DNA of 64,000 nucleotides, from assembly GCA_963422465.1 (NCBI GenBank), contig OY730169.1, forward strand, positions 4,340,001 to 4,404,000, in the 5' to 3' direction. A model generated the notes under the pieces. That model ran no database searches and had not been told where the DNA came from. It worked only from the letters and a program-made list of their open reading frames with translations. Positions within the stretch are counted from its first letter, which is position 1, and each line of letters begins with the position of its first letter. Positions 13,258-21,741 of the stretch are shown piece after piece. The position numbers were made by a program, and so were the translations under genes. This stretch comes from Lichina pygmaea (Eukaryota; Ascomycota; Lichinomycetes; Lichinales; Lichinaceae).

Positions 13258-14087
13258 GAGTGTTGTTACACGCACACCTATTCTTTTTAGACGCACACCC
13301 TCAACTTTGTTAGACGCACACCCCACCTTAGTCTTGTTGTACGCACACCCACCTTGATATGTCGGTCACTATACTTGTTTGTATAGGACAGCGACTACCT
13401 CTGCACTGAGGAAGCGACTACATATAGTGCTGCAACCTCTCCTCTGATGCCTGGATCCACAACATCTAGCCCCCCGATGCCTGGCTCCGTAATATCAGAT
13501 CTCTCCCCCCCCCCCCAAGCACTGCCAGGATACCTAGTCTCATGATGTTGACTCTTAGGGCCCCAATACTTCTAGCACTTACTGCCCTTCCCTGAGTGTT
13601 CTTACATGGGAGAAAGAGCGCTCAATCTTCCAAAAATAAATGTTGCAGACTTGGCCAGAGTGTAGTCTAAGTACTCATGATACTTCTCCCCGGTCACAGC
13701 CAAGATAGACGTTGTGCAGGTCACCGCTGTTCTTGCTGTGTTGCTTGATAATTGTGTACCCCTGACCTCTGGCATGTATTATGTAGATTGGTAGTTTCGA
13801 TAAGAGCTGAGATATCCCTGTAGACCCGAGGGGGTGGTCGCTCACACATGGTGAGTGGCTTATCTAGTGACAGTGACAACAATTAGCGACCAACCAACAT
13901 ATCCGGGCGTACAACAAGGCTAACAGGAGGGTGTGCGTCTAAAAAGAATAGGTGTGCGTGTAACAATACCCCTGAAGACCCGAGGGGGTGGTGGCTCACA
14001 CATGGTGAGTGGGTTGTCTAGTGACAGTGACAACATGTCCGGGCGTACAACAAGACTAAAAGGGGGGTGTGCGTGTAACAACACCCC
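13258..14087. mobile_element. MITE-like nonautonomous DNA element with TIRs
   Basis: The terminal inverted repeats are GTGTTGTTACACGCACACC at 13260-13278 and its exact complement at 14066-14084. The 9-mer TGACGAAAA lies just outside both ends (13249-13257 and 14088-14096), as a target duplication of 8-9 bp would. That is the size made by Mutator-like or hAT transposases, although the surrounding minisatellite also contains GACGAAA and could mimic it. ACGCACACC recurs several times inside each end, like subterminal transposase-binding repeats. A second right end is nested inside: a perfect 40-bp inverted repeat pairs 13263-13302 with 13927-13966. No intact transposase frame is present; a short minus-strand stretch near 13590-13650 is weakly reminiscent of a hAT dimerisation tail, which I do not rely on. 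Confidence 0.65.
13816..14073. repeat. tandem duplication of an element end (~105-120 bp unit)
   Basis: The segment 13816-13938 is repeated at 13970-14073. Shared blocks include GACCCGAGGGGGTGGT, GCTCACACATGGTGAGTGG and CCGGGCGTACAACAAG. The first copy carries an extra ~18 bp. The duplicated piece contains the inner and outer right ends of the MITE-like element. Confidence 0.8.
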
Positions 14088-14362
14088 TGACGAAAATTGG
14101 CCCCTGGACGAAGATCTGTCCGACGAACACCTACAATTCGATGTCCGACGAAACTTCACCCACCCGCGACAAGATGTCGGACGAAATTCTGGCCTATCGA
14201 CAGAGCGATGTTCGACGAAACTTTGACCCATCGACAAAGAGATGTCAGACGAAGATCTGGCTCGTCAACAAAGCGATGTCCGACTGAATGCGATTCCCAT
14301 CGACTCGGCGATGTCCGACGGAACTGTGACCCATCGGCAACGAGGTGTCTGGTACTCCGTAC

Positions 14363-15114
14363 CCTCGTACGTATGTACAGTTGGAAGTCCCAAGTCAACA
14401 ATCGTACATCCGTTCCAGACGTATGTACGTACGTACCATAGTAGATCGATACAACGGCAGGACCAGACACTTGACTTACGGTGTACGTATCATTCTACAA
14501 CTTGAGCAAGACCGTAGACAATTTCCATCGCGCCGATAATGATCTCTGTCTTACCAGGATGGGGACCACGTGCACTTGGACGGATATCCTTGCAGCACTT
14601 ACAATTGCTTGCCAATTGGCTATACAGTCAAAGACGGTCGCCCCGAGTCTCAACAGGTGTCTGACCGTCACTCTTGATGCTGGAGCTACAAGGCAATGGC
14701 CTGCTCTGAGAGGGAAGAAGATGATGATGATTGACGCCATCTCAGACCCGAGGGCTACGGTATACTGTATGGCCCCCTATCTAGCTGACCAACACTACGG
14801 TACGGTACTGACTAAGCCACGCCCAGCCCTGGCCCTGCGGCCGCAGCACACTTGATTTGCGATCGTGATATACCGTGATGTAAGCTGGAAATGGTTTGAA
14901 GCTATCGAGAGACTACACTGAAACTGAGACTAATTTGCCACCTCTGGTAGTTGTTCTTCAAGATGAAACGGCACTGCATGTAACAGAACTTGACTTGCCC
15001 AGCTGCGAGGCTGAGGGGCCCCGCGGCGTACAGCTGAAAAAACTTCTTGAAGGTGTCTGAAACTAGTCCTCGCTCGCTGCCAGAGCCGAGGTCACGTGAG
15101 AGAAGAGACTTTTC
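14363..15114. other. intergenic, GTAC-rich, no gene recognised
   Basis: GTAC and TACGTA words are dense from 14352 to 14490. The remainder up to the LTR element has only short frames without recognisable similarity. Confidence 0.5.
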
Positions 15115-15119
15115 CTGTA

Positions 15120-15284
15120 TGTTAGGATTGCAACACTGCCAAGGTCCAATCTCGGGAAGGACACAGCGGGCTGCAGAATAGAGGCTGAATAGGGAACTGA
15201 ACAGGGGTTGAATTCGTGTATATAGCAAGTGCTTTTTCCCTAAAGAAATTGATAACGGCTCTTCCCTGCCTCCCAGCTCCAACA
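15120..15284 (+). repeat. 5' LTR
   Basis: 165 bp with TG...CA ends. It is nearly identical to the copy at 16457-16621; differences such as GTGTATATAGCAAG versus GTGTATGTAGCGAG are transitions. This indicates a fairly recent insertion. Confidence 0.93.
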
Positions 15285-15296
15285 GGTTATGAGCCC
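15285..15296 (+). other. retroelement primer-binding site
   Basis: GGTTATGAGCCC is the complement of GGGCTCATAACC, which contains the CAT anticodon flanked by the stem of initiator tRNA-Met. This matches internal (half-tRNA) priming as known for copia. Confidence 0.75.
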
Positions 15297-15355
15297 GGAA
15301 TCTGCGCAAGTTGAAGCTGTCCACCTACCAGCTGCGATAAGCTAGGTTGTCTGCC

Positions 15356-15478
15356 AGCTATGAGAAGTCTGAGTTGTTCACCAGCTACAAGAAGTCTGAG
15401 TTGTTCACCAGCTACAAGAAGTCTGAGTCGTTCACCAGCTACGAGAAGTCTGAGTTGTTCACTAGCTACAAGAAGCTA
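15356..15478 (+). repeat. 27-bp tandem repeats in the element leader
   Basis: Four full units plus a partial one, each close to AGCTACAAGAAGTCTGAGTT plus GTTCACC, start at 15356, 15383, 15410, 15437 and 15464. They lie between the PBS and the gag start. A packaging or dimerisation role in the leader RNA is conceivable but not shown. Confidence 0.85.
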
Positions 15479-15530
15479 AGTCAGTTTCTGCAGTGAGAAG
15501 CAGTCAGTCGGTCAACAAGCAATCCCACCT

Positions 15531-16430
15531 GTGATCACCATGATGTTGGCGTCTACCAGCAAGCTGTCAGTCAGGATTGACCAGCTCACGGTATACAACT
15601 TTGACACATGGAAGATGAAGATGGAGATGCTATTGATCTGGGAGCGCCTCTGGGCAGTTGTCTCGGAGAAGAAGACAAGGCCTAAGGTGAAAGGAAAAGC
15701 AAAGGAGGATTTGGACGAGCCAACAGACACCCAGCTGGCATTTGATGAGGAGGCTGAACAAGCAACAGCCACAATCTTTCTCTACCTCAGCGACAGCGTC
15801 GGCAGGAACATACGAGGCATCTGTGACCCAGTCCAACTTTGGAAGAAGCTACACAACCTGTACGGCCAAACTGGTTTCTTGACTCACCACTGGCTGTGGC
15901 AGTGGCTGCTCAAGGCCGAGCTACAGGGCTACAAGTTGGTGATTGAGTACACAGAGGAGATACGGTCAATAGCGGAGCAGTTGAAGGACACAGGCTTTGA
16001 GGTCCATGATGAGATCTTGGCCACAGCACTACTGCAAGGATTGGATGGGAGCTACAAGGCTTTTGTCTCCTTCACGACCCAGGTTTACCGTACGGACGAA
16101 ACAATCAGCTTTGATAAGCTGGTTGCCAACATCATTGATGAAAGTCGGTGGATGGGGTCGGAAGAACAGGAGCTAGAGCGGGCTCTACGAGCTACAGACT
16201 CAGCAAAAGGAAAAGGCCGATGTGGACACTGTCGGAAGATAGGGCACCGGAGCAAGAACTGCTGGACGAAACACCCGGAACTTCGACCGAACGATGACTC
16301 GGCCTCGGACTCAGATTCGAAGGACGAAACAGACCATCGGAGCAAGAAGAAAGGGGGAAAGAAGAGACAGCAGCGGAAGCACACGGCCCATCTAGCAGTC
16401 GCTTCATCATCGTCGGATTTGGTATTCTGA
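15531..16430 (+). CDS. copia-type Gag polyprotein
   Basis: 299 residues. The N-terminal part (YNFDTWKMKMEMLLIWERLW) matches the copia Gag/UBN2 fold pattern in which an aromatic-x-x-W motif starts the domain. The middle is a helical Gag body. A CCHC zinc knuckle CGHCRKIGHRSKNC lies near residues 229-242 (C-x2-C-x4-H-x4-C), followed by an acidic Ser/Asp patch and a Lys-rich tail. Gag would assemble particles and bind the element RNA. There is no frameshift or readthrough into pol because only 26 bp separate the stop from the 3' LTR. The frame is intact, which fits recent activity. The start could be one of the next in-frame Met codons. Confidence 0.9.
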   Translation: MITMMLASTSKLSVRIDQLTVYNFDTWKMKMEMLLIWERLWAVVSEKKTRPKVKGKAKEDLDEPTDTQLAFDEEAEQATATIFLYLSDSVGRNIRGICDPVQLWKKLHNLYGQTGFLTHHWLWQWLLKAELQGYKLVIEYTEEIRSIAEQLKDTGFEVHDEILATALLQGLDGSYKAFVSFTTQVYRTDETISFDKLVANIIDESRWMGSEEQELERALRATDSAKGKGRCGHCRKIGHRSKNCWTKHPELRPNDDSASDSDSKDETDHRSKKKGGKKRQQRKHTAHLAVASSSSDLVF

Positions 16431-16456
16431 CAACCCTGCCAGTGTTGAGGGGGGGG

Positions 16457-16621
16457 TGTTAGGATTGCAACACTGCCAAGGTCCAATCTCGGGAAGGACA
16501 CGGCGGGCTGCAGAATAGAGGCTGAATAGGGAACTGAACAGGGGTTGAATTCGTGTATGTAGCGAGTGCTTTTTCCCTAAAGAAATTGATAACGGCTCTT
16601 CCCTGCCTCCCAGCTCCAACA
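16457..16621 (+). repeat. 3' LTR
   Basis: The 165-bp partner of the 5' LTR, immediately preceded by a G-rich polypurine tract (about 16447-16456). Confidence 0.93.
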
Positions 16622-16626
16622 CTGTA

Positions 16627-17087
16627 TATTAGCCTGCTAGATCACGACACAGAGAATCAAGAGAGTCTTACGCGCTGGAAGCCTCTTCCGTACGGACGTT
16701 GACGCCGTACGCAGACCAGTCGCCTGGCCGCTCAACAGTCATGAGCTTGGAATCACAGATCACAGATTTGAATTGTAGCAGCCTTCGACAGAGTCTTCGA
16801 CAGAAACGAAACAAAACTTCAAAGGCTCAATCTGGAAGAGCGCGTGGCTGGCGACAGGCGGAAGTTTGAGATCCTACGTCCCAGTGTCCCGAATGCAAGG
16901 CGGTGCACAGGTGCGAAATCGACGAGCTGGTGAAAGCAAAGCAAGCTGATTGACGACATCCCTGTCTGATTGAAACCGTCCCGCGATGTGGTGTGATAGC
17001 AGTGACTTGTGTCGGCTACCCAACTGAGTCTATTCGCCGCGCCATCCGCTATTTCTGTCTTCTACGGATTCGATGCAGCGGCGTCAT
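16627..17087. other. intergenic between retroelement and phosphatase gene
   Basis: No gene or RNA recognised. It probably holds the 3' UTR of the minus-strand phosphatase gene. Confidence 0.5.
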
Positions 17088-18315
17088 TCACTCCTGCTTT
17101 GCCAACAAGATGTTTTGAACGCGCTGCTGAGTCTCCCGGTCGACGCCGATATTGGCGAGGTAGGCTGAAACACTCTGATACCCATGTATGATGTGATCCT
17201 GAACCTTGTTGACCCACTCCGGAGGCGCACGGACGAAATCCTCCGTCAAACCCACCTCGTGGATTTCTTTGATTCTCTCGTCTTGCTCCGGGAGCAGCTC
17301 CAGCTCGGAACTGGTATAGTCGTGACGAATGGCATCGACCGGCACCTGCAGGAGAAGAAGGACAAGGGCGATGACCAAGCCTGCACGGTCTTTACCCTGG
17401 GTGCAGTGGACCAGTACAGGATAGCTGCTCGGCTCGGCTAGAATGTCGAAGACCTGACGGCTCACGTTAATGGGAGCTCGGCCTGAGAGCTGGTCCATCC
17501 GCGGCTGACCTGTCGAATCTCGTTGCCAGCGTGATCGATCGTGTCGACTGCAAGGCCAGTCAGGCCACCTGGCAGGAGTACCTCTTTTCCCAGAATCCTG
17601 ATTGCCTCCGTACGATAGCCGGCGAACACCATCGCTAGCATCTTCCTGATCATTCGAACTCAATCAACGGGTTCGTGGCGATACAGACTGCGCGTCGCAA
17701 CCCCAAAAAATGCGGACTCACAGTCGGTTCCATGCTGAAAGTCTTCGAAACAGCGCTTGCTCGAAGGCACCCCCGTTAAGGTTGATGTTGCGGTACTCGA
17801 GACCTGGGATCCTTAGGCCGGCGGTGACAGCAGCACCACTGTTGCCGATCTTGGACTCATCCATTGTGGCAACGGCCGGGTCTGCGCCATGTCGTTTCAA
17901 CTGCTTGATATGCTCGGACCTGACGGTTGGCCTCAGCGATCAAGGTCCTGTGGATCACCACCTGAACAGCGGCCAACGCTACTGACTTTGTCCGCAGATC
18001 GATCACTGTCTTGATCTTGAAGTCTTGGCACAATCTGCGACGGTCCTCGGTCGAGGCGTCATCTAGTTCAAGAGACCAGCAATGTCAGCGAGGCTTGGTG
18101 CGTGCCCAAGTCTGCAGACGCATACCAGGTCTTGCCGAACGAAATAGCAAGCCCGGGACGAGAAAGCTTGGAAAGCGAGTCAGCTGCTACGTGTGCTACG
18201 ATGTGAGCTGTGGGCCCTGCGAATGGCTTCCCCACTATGACGCTCGCCTCTCGTTGACCGTTCGACCAACATCACGAAAATTGAGGAGATGATCGAATTG
18301 ATCGATTTCCTTCAT
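17088..18315 (-). CDS. tyrosine/serine protein phosphatase, Y_phosphatase3 family
   Basis: Six exons on the minus strand: 18242-18315, about 18126-18166, 17987-18062, 17722-17919, 17510-17645 and 17088-17453. The spliced protein is about 296 residues, usual for the family. Hallmarks in order are NFRDVG near the N-terminus, LLFRSARPDDAS, VIDLRTKSEHI, IPGLEYRNINLNGG, and the catalytic loop HCTQGKDRAG (Cys nucleophile and Arg in C-x5-R). Family members usually have HCTQGKDRTG, so the Thr to Ala change after Arg is slightly unusual. These enzymes are cytosolic dual-specificity-like phosphatases related to bacterial LipA/PtpB. The exon 1 to exon 2 junction is the weak point: donor GTCATA and an AAG acceptor are atypical, so a few residues there may be wrong. 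The gene is divergent from EIS1. Confidence 0.87.
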
Positions 18316-18783
18316 GGCTGCCAGTCTGCAGCTCTGAGGGAAGCAGTACTTGGCATATGTACTCCGTACGAGTAGGAGCAATCAGACACATACGGAAGGA
18401 AACGATGAAGTCAGTAATTAATCGGTGGAACTTCGAAGTCAAGTCACGTGATGGGATACATCACGTGATACTCCAGCCTTATCACGTGGCTGGACTATTC
18501 CTAACACAGTAAAGCGTACGGTACCGCGCAATGCGCGCCTGTCAGGAGGGGGTAAAGGCAACGACGTCATCGAAGGGTCGAGCGTTGATTGACATTCGTA
18601 TTTGAACTCCATTGGCAACACCTCGTATAAGTTGGTTCTTCCTCTCTATCCGCTCTCTTGCGATACCTTCGATACTCGAGCCGCCTGGGTTTTCATAGCT
18701 GCATAGCCTTTTGTTTCTAGTATCGCGATCTGATCCGCCGACCAAAAGGACAAGGTAGTCGAGGCTTTGATCGACGCCTTTCA
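18316..18783. promoter_or_regulatory. shared intergenic promoter region, phosphatase and EIS1
   Basis: 468 bp between two divergent start codons. It contains GTACTCCGTAC (18359-18369), 44 bp upstream of the phosphatase start, and three TCACGTG-type palindromes near 18445, 18464 and 18482 (CACGTGATG, CACGTGATA, CACGTGGCT). CACGTG is the E-box recognised by fungal bHLH factors, which makes this a plausible regulatory cluster. Confidence 0.5.
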
Positions 18784-21741
18784 ATGGGCGGAAACAATCG
18801 GGCGTCTCCAGAAGGAGCGGAAGGAGGCTCGTCGCGACTAGAACAGCAGGCTGCTTCCGCCGCGCTGTATCACCCTCAACCTTCTGGGTCGGAATCTGGC
18901 AGGAAGGATGGAGACGATGGCCTGTTGGAGGACGATCACAGGCTCTCCGCCGCAGGTGAGCACCGATTTGGGGAATCATACTCGAATGGGAATTACGCGT
19001 ACTGACAACTACCGCTAGCAGCAGCGACGTCGTCGCGGCTAGAGAAACAGGCTGCTTCCGCCGCGCTGTACCACCCTCAAACTTCAGGGTCGGATTCAGG
19101 CAGGAAGGATGGAGATGATGGCCTGTTGGACGATGATCAGAGAATCTCCGCCGCAGGTGAGCACCGATTGAGGGAGACACATTCGAACTGACATGAGGTG
19201 CACTGACAACCATCACTAGGAGCAGCGGCGTCGCTAAAGTATGCGAAACCGAAGAAACTTCCATCGTACCCGGTAGTCGGGGTCCGTGATCACCTGTCTA
19301 CTGCTGGGGCTGCGGCAAGCCTTGCACACTCGCAGAAAACACAGACGGAGCTGTGGAAGCCCAGCAAGTCTGCCTCTGCAGCAGCCGCTGCGATGGTGGC
19401 CAAAGATTACAAGATGGCCGAGGCTTGGCGCCCAGAGCAACGCTCCGAGGGCTCCACGGCCGCAAACTTGGCCGCGAAAGGCGCAGGTAATGTCAAGGTT
19501 TTGAAGCCGAGCAGCAGCGACTGGGGTCACTCGGCGGCAGCACAAGCCGTTCGCGCTGCGGATAGGGCCGGGCCGAAAGCTGAGGCTGGGCTGACGGCCG
19601 ATGCCCGGAGACGGTCACTTCGCGCATCGAACCTGGCCATGGCGGGAAGCCGGAGGAGAGCCGACTCAAGCCCGGCTATCCCAGCCCAGAACAGCGTCGC
19701 GGCGGAAGCTGGCCATCAAGCGTTCAGCGCCGCAGGCGTAGCGCCGGACCTGCCGCCCAATCGTGGGGCTGACGACCTATCGCCGTCGGTTCGTGCCAGC
19801 CGTATCACGAACATCGCCCAGAACCTCCCGCGCGAGATGTACGGGTCGCGCCCGCCGGTATCGCCGGAGCTTGAGGAGCGGAAGCGAGCAGACGCGCTTC
19901 ACTCGGCGGCGGTCTCGATGGCGAAGCAAATGTACAACCTGCAGCAGAACACGATCACCGACGCGAGCCGGTCGGATCGCGGCAGTGGCAGCCACACGAC
20001 ACAGGCTATCGGGCCCGTCAATCTCGAGGAGGCCGCGAGAAAACTGGCCGCCGAGAGGCTTGCGAAGCTCCAGGATGAGCATGCAGCATATCGCGAGTAC
20101 TATGGCACAAGCTCACAGGGTCCGCCGTCGCATCGATTGTCCATGAGAAGTCGAACTCGTCGACGGGCATCGAGTTTCGACCAAGCAAGCATCGATGAGG
20201 AGGGTGAAACACGCCCGCGCCGGATCGGAGGCGAAACATCGATCTTCAGCAAGAAGGTGCGCGAAGTGGACGGGGGAAAGCGGCAGAAAGACCGCGAGGC
20301 GCTGCTCGCGGCTGCGCAGAGGAACGTCCGAGCCAGCCTGCACAGTCTCGACGAGCAGGTCTTCTCGGAGACAGGGAAGATGGCGCCTTCGATGGTGGAG
20401 GACTGGCGGGCCAAAGCGCGGGTAAAGGCCGAGGCGGACAGCCAAGCACGAATGGTCAATCACGGCCGAGTCAACATCGGCGGTGGCAGATACATCGACC
20501 GGTCAGATGTCGAGGTCGTCGCCGCCAGGAACGTGCAGCCCGTCCTTGACGAGATCAACGACAAGGCTGAGGTGCACCACGCCAAGCAAGAAGAGATGAG
20601 ACAGGAACGCGAGCAGGCTAGGCGCTTTGCAGAGGAGGAGAAGGCTCGGGAGAAGGAGCTCAAAGCCGAGTTCAAGAAGATATATGGTAAGCACTCACGA
20701 CATCTGGTTTGGCCGATGGCCTGGGCCTAACCAAGAGTAGTGCAAGACAAGGAGGAGGCCCGCAGGAAGAAGCAGGAGGAGAAGTCCAAGCGAGCAGAGG
20801 GGAGACTTCAAGCCAGGGAGGAGAAGCGTCAATTCAAGGAGGCGGCGATTGCAAAGAGGAAGTCCAACGTCGAATCCGAGGCGCACGCCCAGTCGGAGCC
20901 GCTCCGAGATACGACGAGCAGCTCGTCGACTTCCCTGGAGGACAGCTCTGATGAAGAAGTCACGTCAGCTGCAGCTCCATCGGCCACGCGATCTCGGGCC
21001 GAAGATGACGGAAGTGGTACAACTAGTCCCGTGGCGGTTGCAACCATCGAGACGGTCCGGACGACGCAGACCAAGCTCGAGGGCGCAGATAAGACGCAAA
21101 GCTCTGAGCACGTTCCTGGAACGCCGGTGGGACCGGGGGTCTCGGCCGATGCCCGCGAGGATGCCAAGGCGGCGACCTCGCCCCCCTCCCCCGCCAAGGG
21201 AGAATCTCGCGTCAAGAGCTGGATCAAGGACAGGTTTTCTCGCCATGGGCAGGCGGGCAAGGATCAAAAAGGGGATCTGTCGCAGCCGAAGGGCGACGAT
21301 CACGACGTCGGCACTGCAGCCGCAGGAGATAGCACGACGACAACAGTCGTCACGGCTAGCACCATCACAGTGACACCGGGACAGGCTCCTTCCGCCGCGT
21401 CGCATGCCACGCCGGAACAGCCAGTCCAGGCGCAGGAAGTAAAGTCCGACGAAGCACGCCCGGACGTCGACGCCGTGGATGACATCCGCCAGTCCCGCGC
21501 TCGCGAGCGTGATACCTACTCCCCCGTGAGTCCCATGTCCGAGGACGACGTCTTCGTAGAATCAACGGTACCGGGGCCTACCGAGGACGTCACCGGGAAA
21601 AGTCGGGCTCAGGCCAGCGCGGGCAAAGAGGAGGCCGGCGCCGGCACGCTCGTTCCGCCACCGGCCACCTTTGCCGCCGACGTCACGCAGCGGTCGTCGA
21701 GCAGCCCGGTGCGAGACTCGAAGTTCTTGGAGAACCTCTGA
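18784..21741 (+). CDS. EIS1: eisosome protein 1 (Eis1)
   Basis: Four exons: 18784-18955, 19019-19156, 19220-20686 and 20741-21741, giving 925 residues. Eis1 is a peripheral plasma-membrane protein of eisosomes, needed for proper eisosome assembly in yeast. Recognisable blocks are RLEQQAASAALY at the N-terminus, the AGAAASLKYA and AGAAASLAHS repeats, SASAAAAAMVAKDYKMAEAW, TADARRRSLRASNLAMAG, ARKLAAERLAKLQDEHAAYR, and a long charged coiled-coil stretch (KKQEEKSKRAEGRLQAREEK) before a disordered acidic/Ser-rich tail. Exon 1 with intron 1 and exon 2 with intron 2 are near-identical tandem copies. Both introns are 63 bp and begin GTGAGCACCGATT, so the N-terminal module is duplicated. Phases agree at all junctions. 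Confidence 0.92.

Larger units (their letters stand above)
12655..14362. repeat. 34-bp minisatellite, interrupted by inserted DNA
   Basis: Starts of the unit core GATGTCCGACG (or a close variant) lie at 14140, 14173, 14207, 14241, 14275, 14310 and 14344, so the period is 33-35 bp. Units also share TGACCCATCGACAAAG-like spacers. One isolated unit with the same orientation sits at about 12640-12670. The DNA between 12672 and about 14090 (gap, inverted repeats, MITE-like element) therefore looks inserted into an older array. Both outer ends abut the word GTACTCCGTAC (12612 and 14352). No reading frame persists through the units. Confidence 0.75.
15115..16626 (+). mobile_element. copia-type LTR retroelement encoding Gag only
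   Basis: The two LTRs are 165 bp (15120-15284 and 16457-16621), begin TGTTAG, end CCAACA, and differ at only a few positions. A perfect 5-bp target duplication CTGTA flanks them (15115-15119 and 16622-16626). The primer-binding site GGTTATGAGCCC follows the 5' LTR directly and is complementary to the anticodon arm of initiator tRNA-Met, as in copia elements primed by a cleaved tRNA. A purine tract GAGGGGGGG precedes the 3' LTR. The only gene is gag (15531-16430); there is no protease, integrase or reverse transcriptase, and the whole element is 1502 bp. It therefore appears complete but nonautonomous, like TR-GAG elements known from plants. Confidence 0.9.

Noticed and set aside
13590-13650. 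Possible hAT transposase C-terminal fragment on the minus strand
   Set aside because: Only about 13 residues look similar and a stop follows at once; too little to call.
15357-15478. Possible CRISPR-like array of 27-bp repeats
   Set aside because: The units are directly abutting with no spacers, and they lie inside a retroelement leader in a eukaryote.
18542-19264. 240-residue minus-strand frame with internal repeats
   Set aside because: The internal repeat is simply the antisense of the duplicated EIS1 exon and intron.
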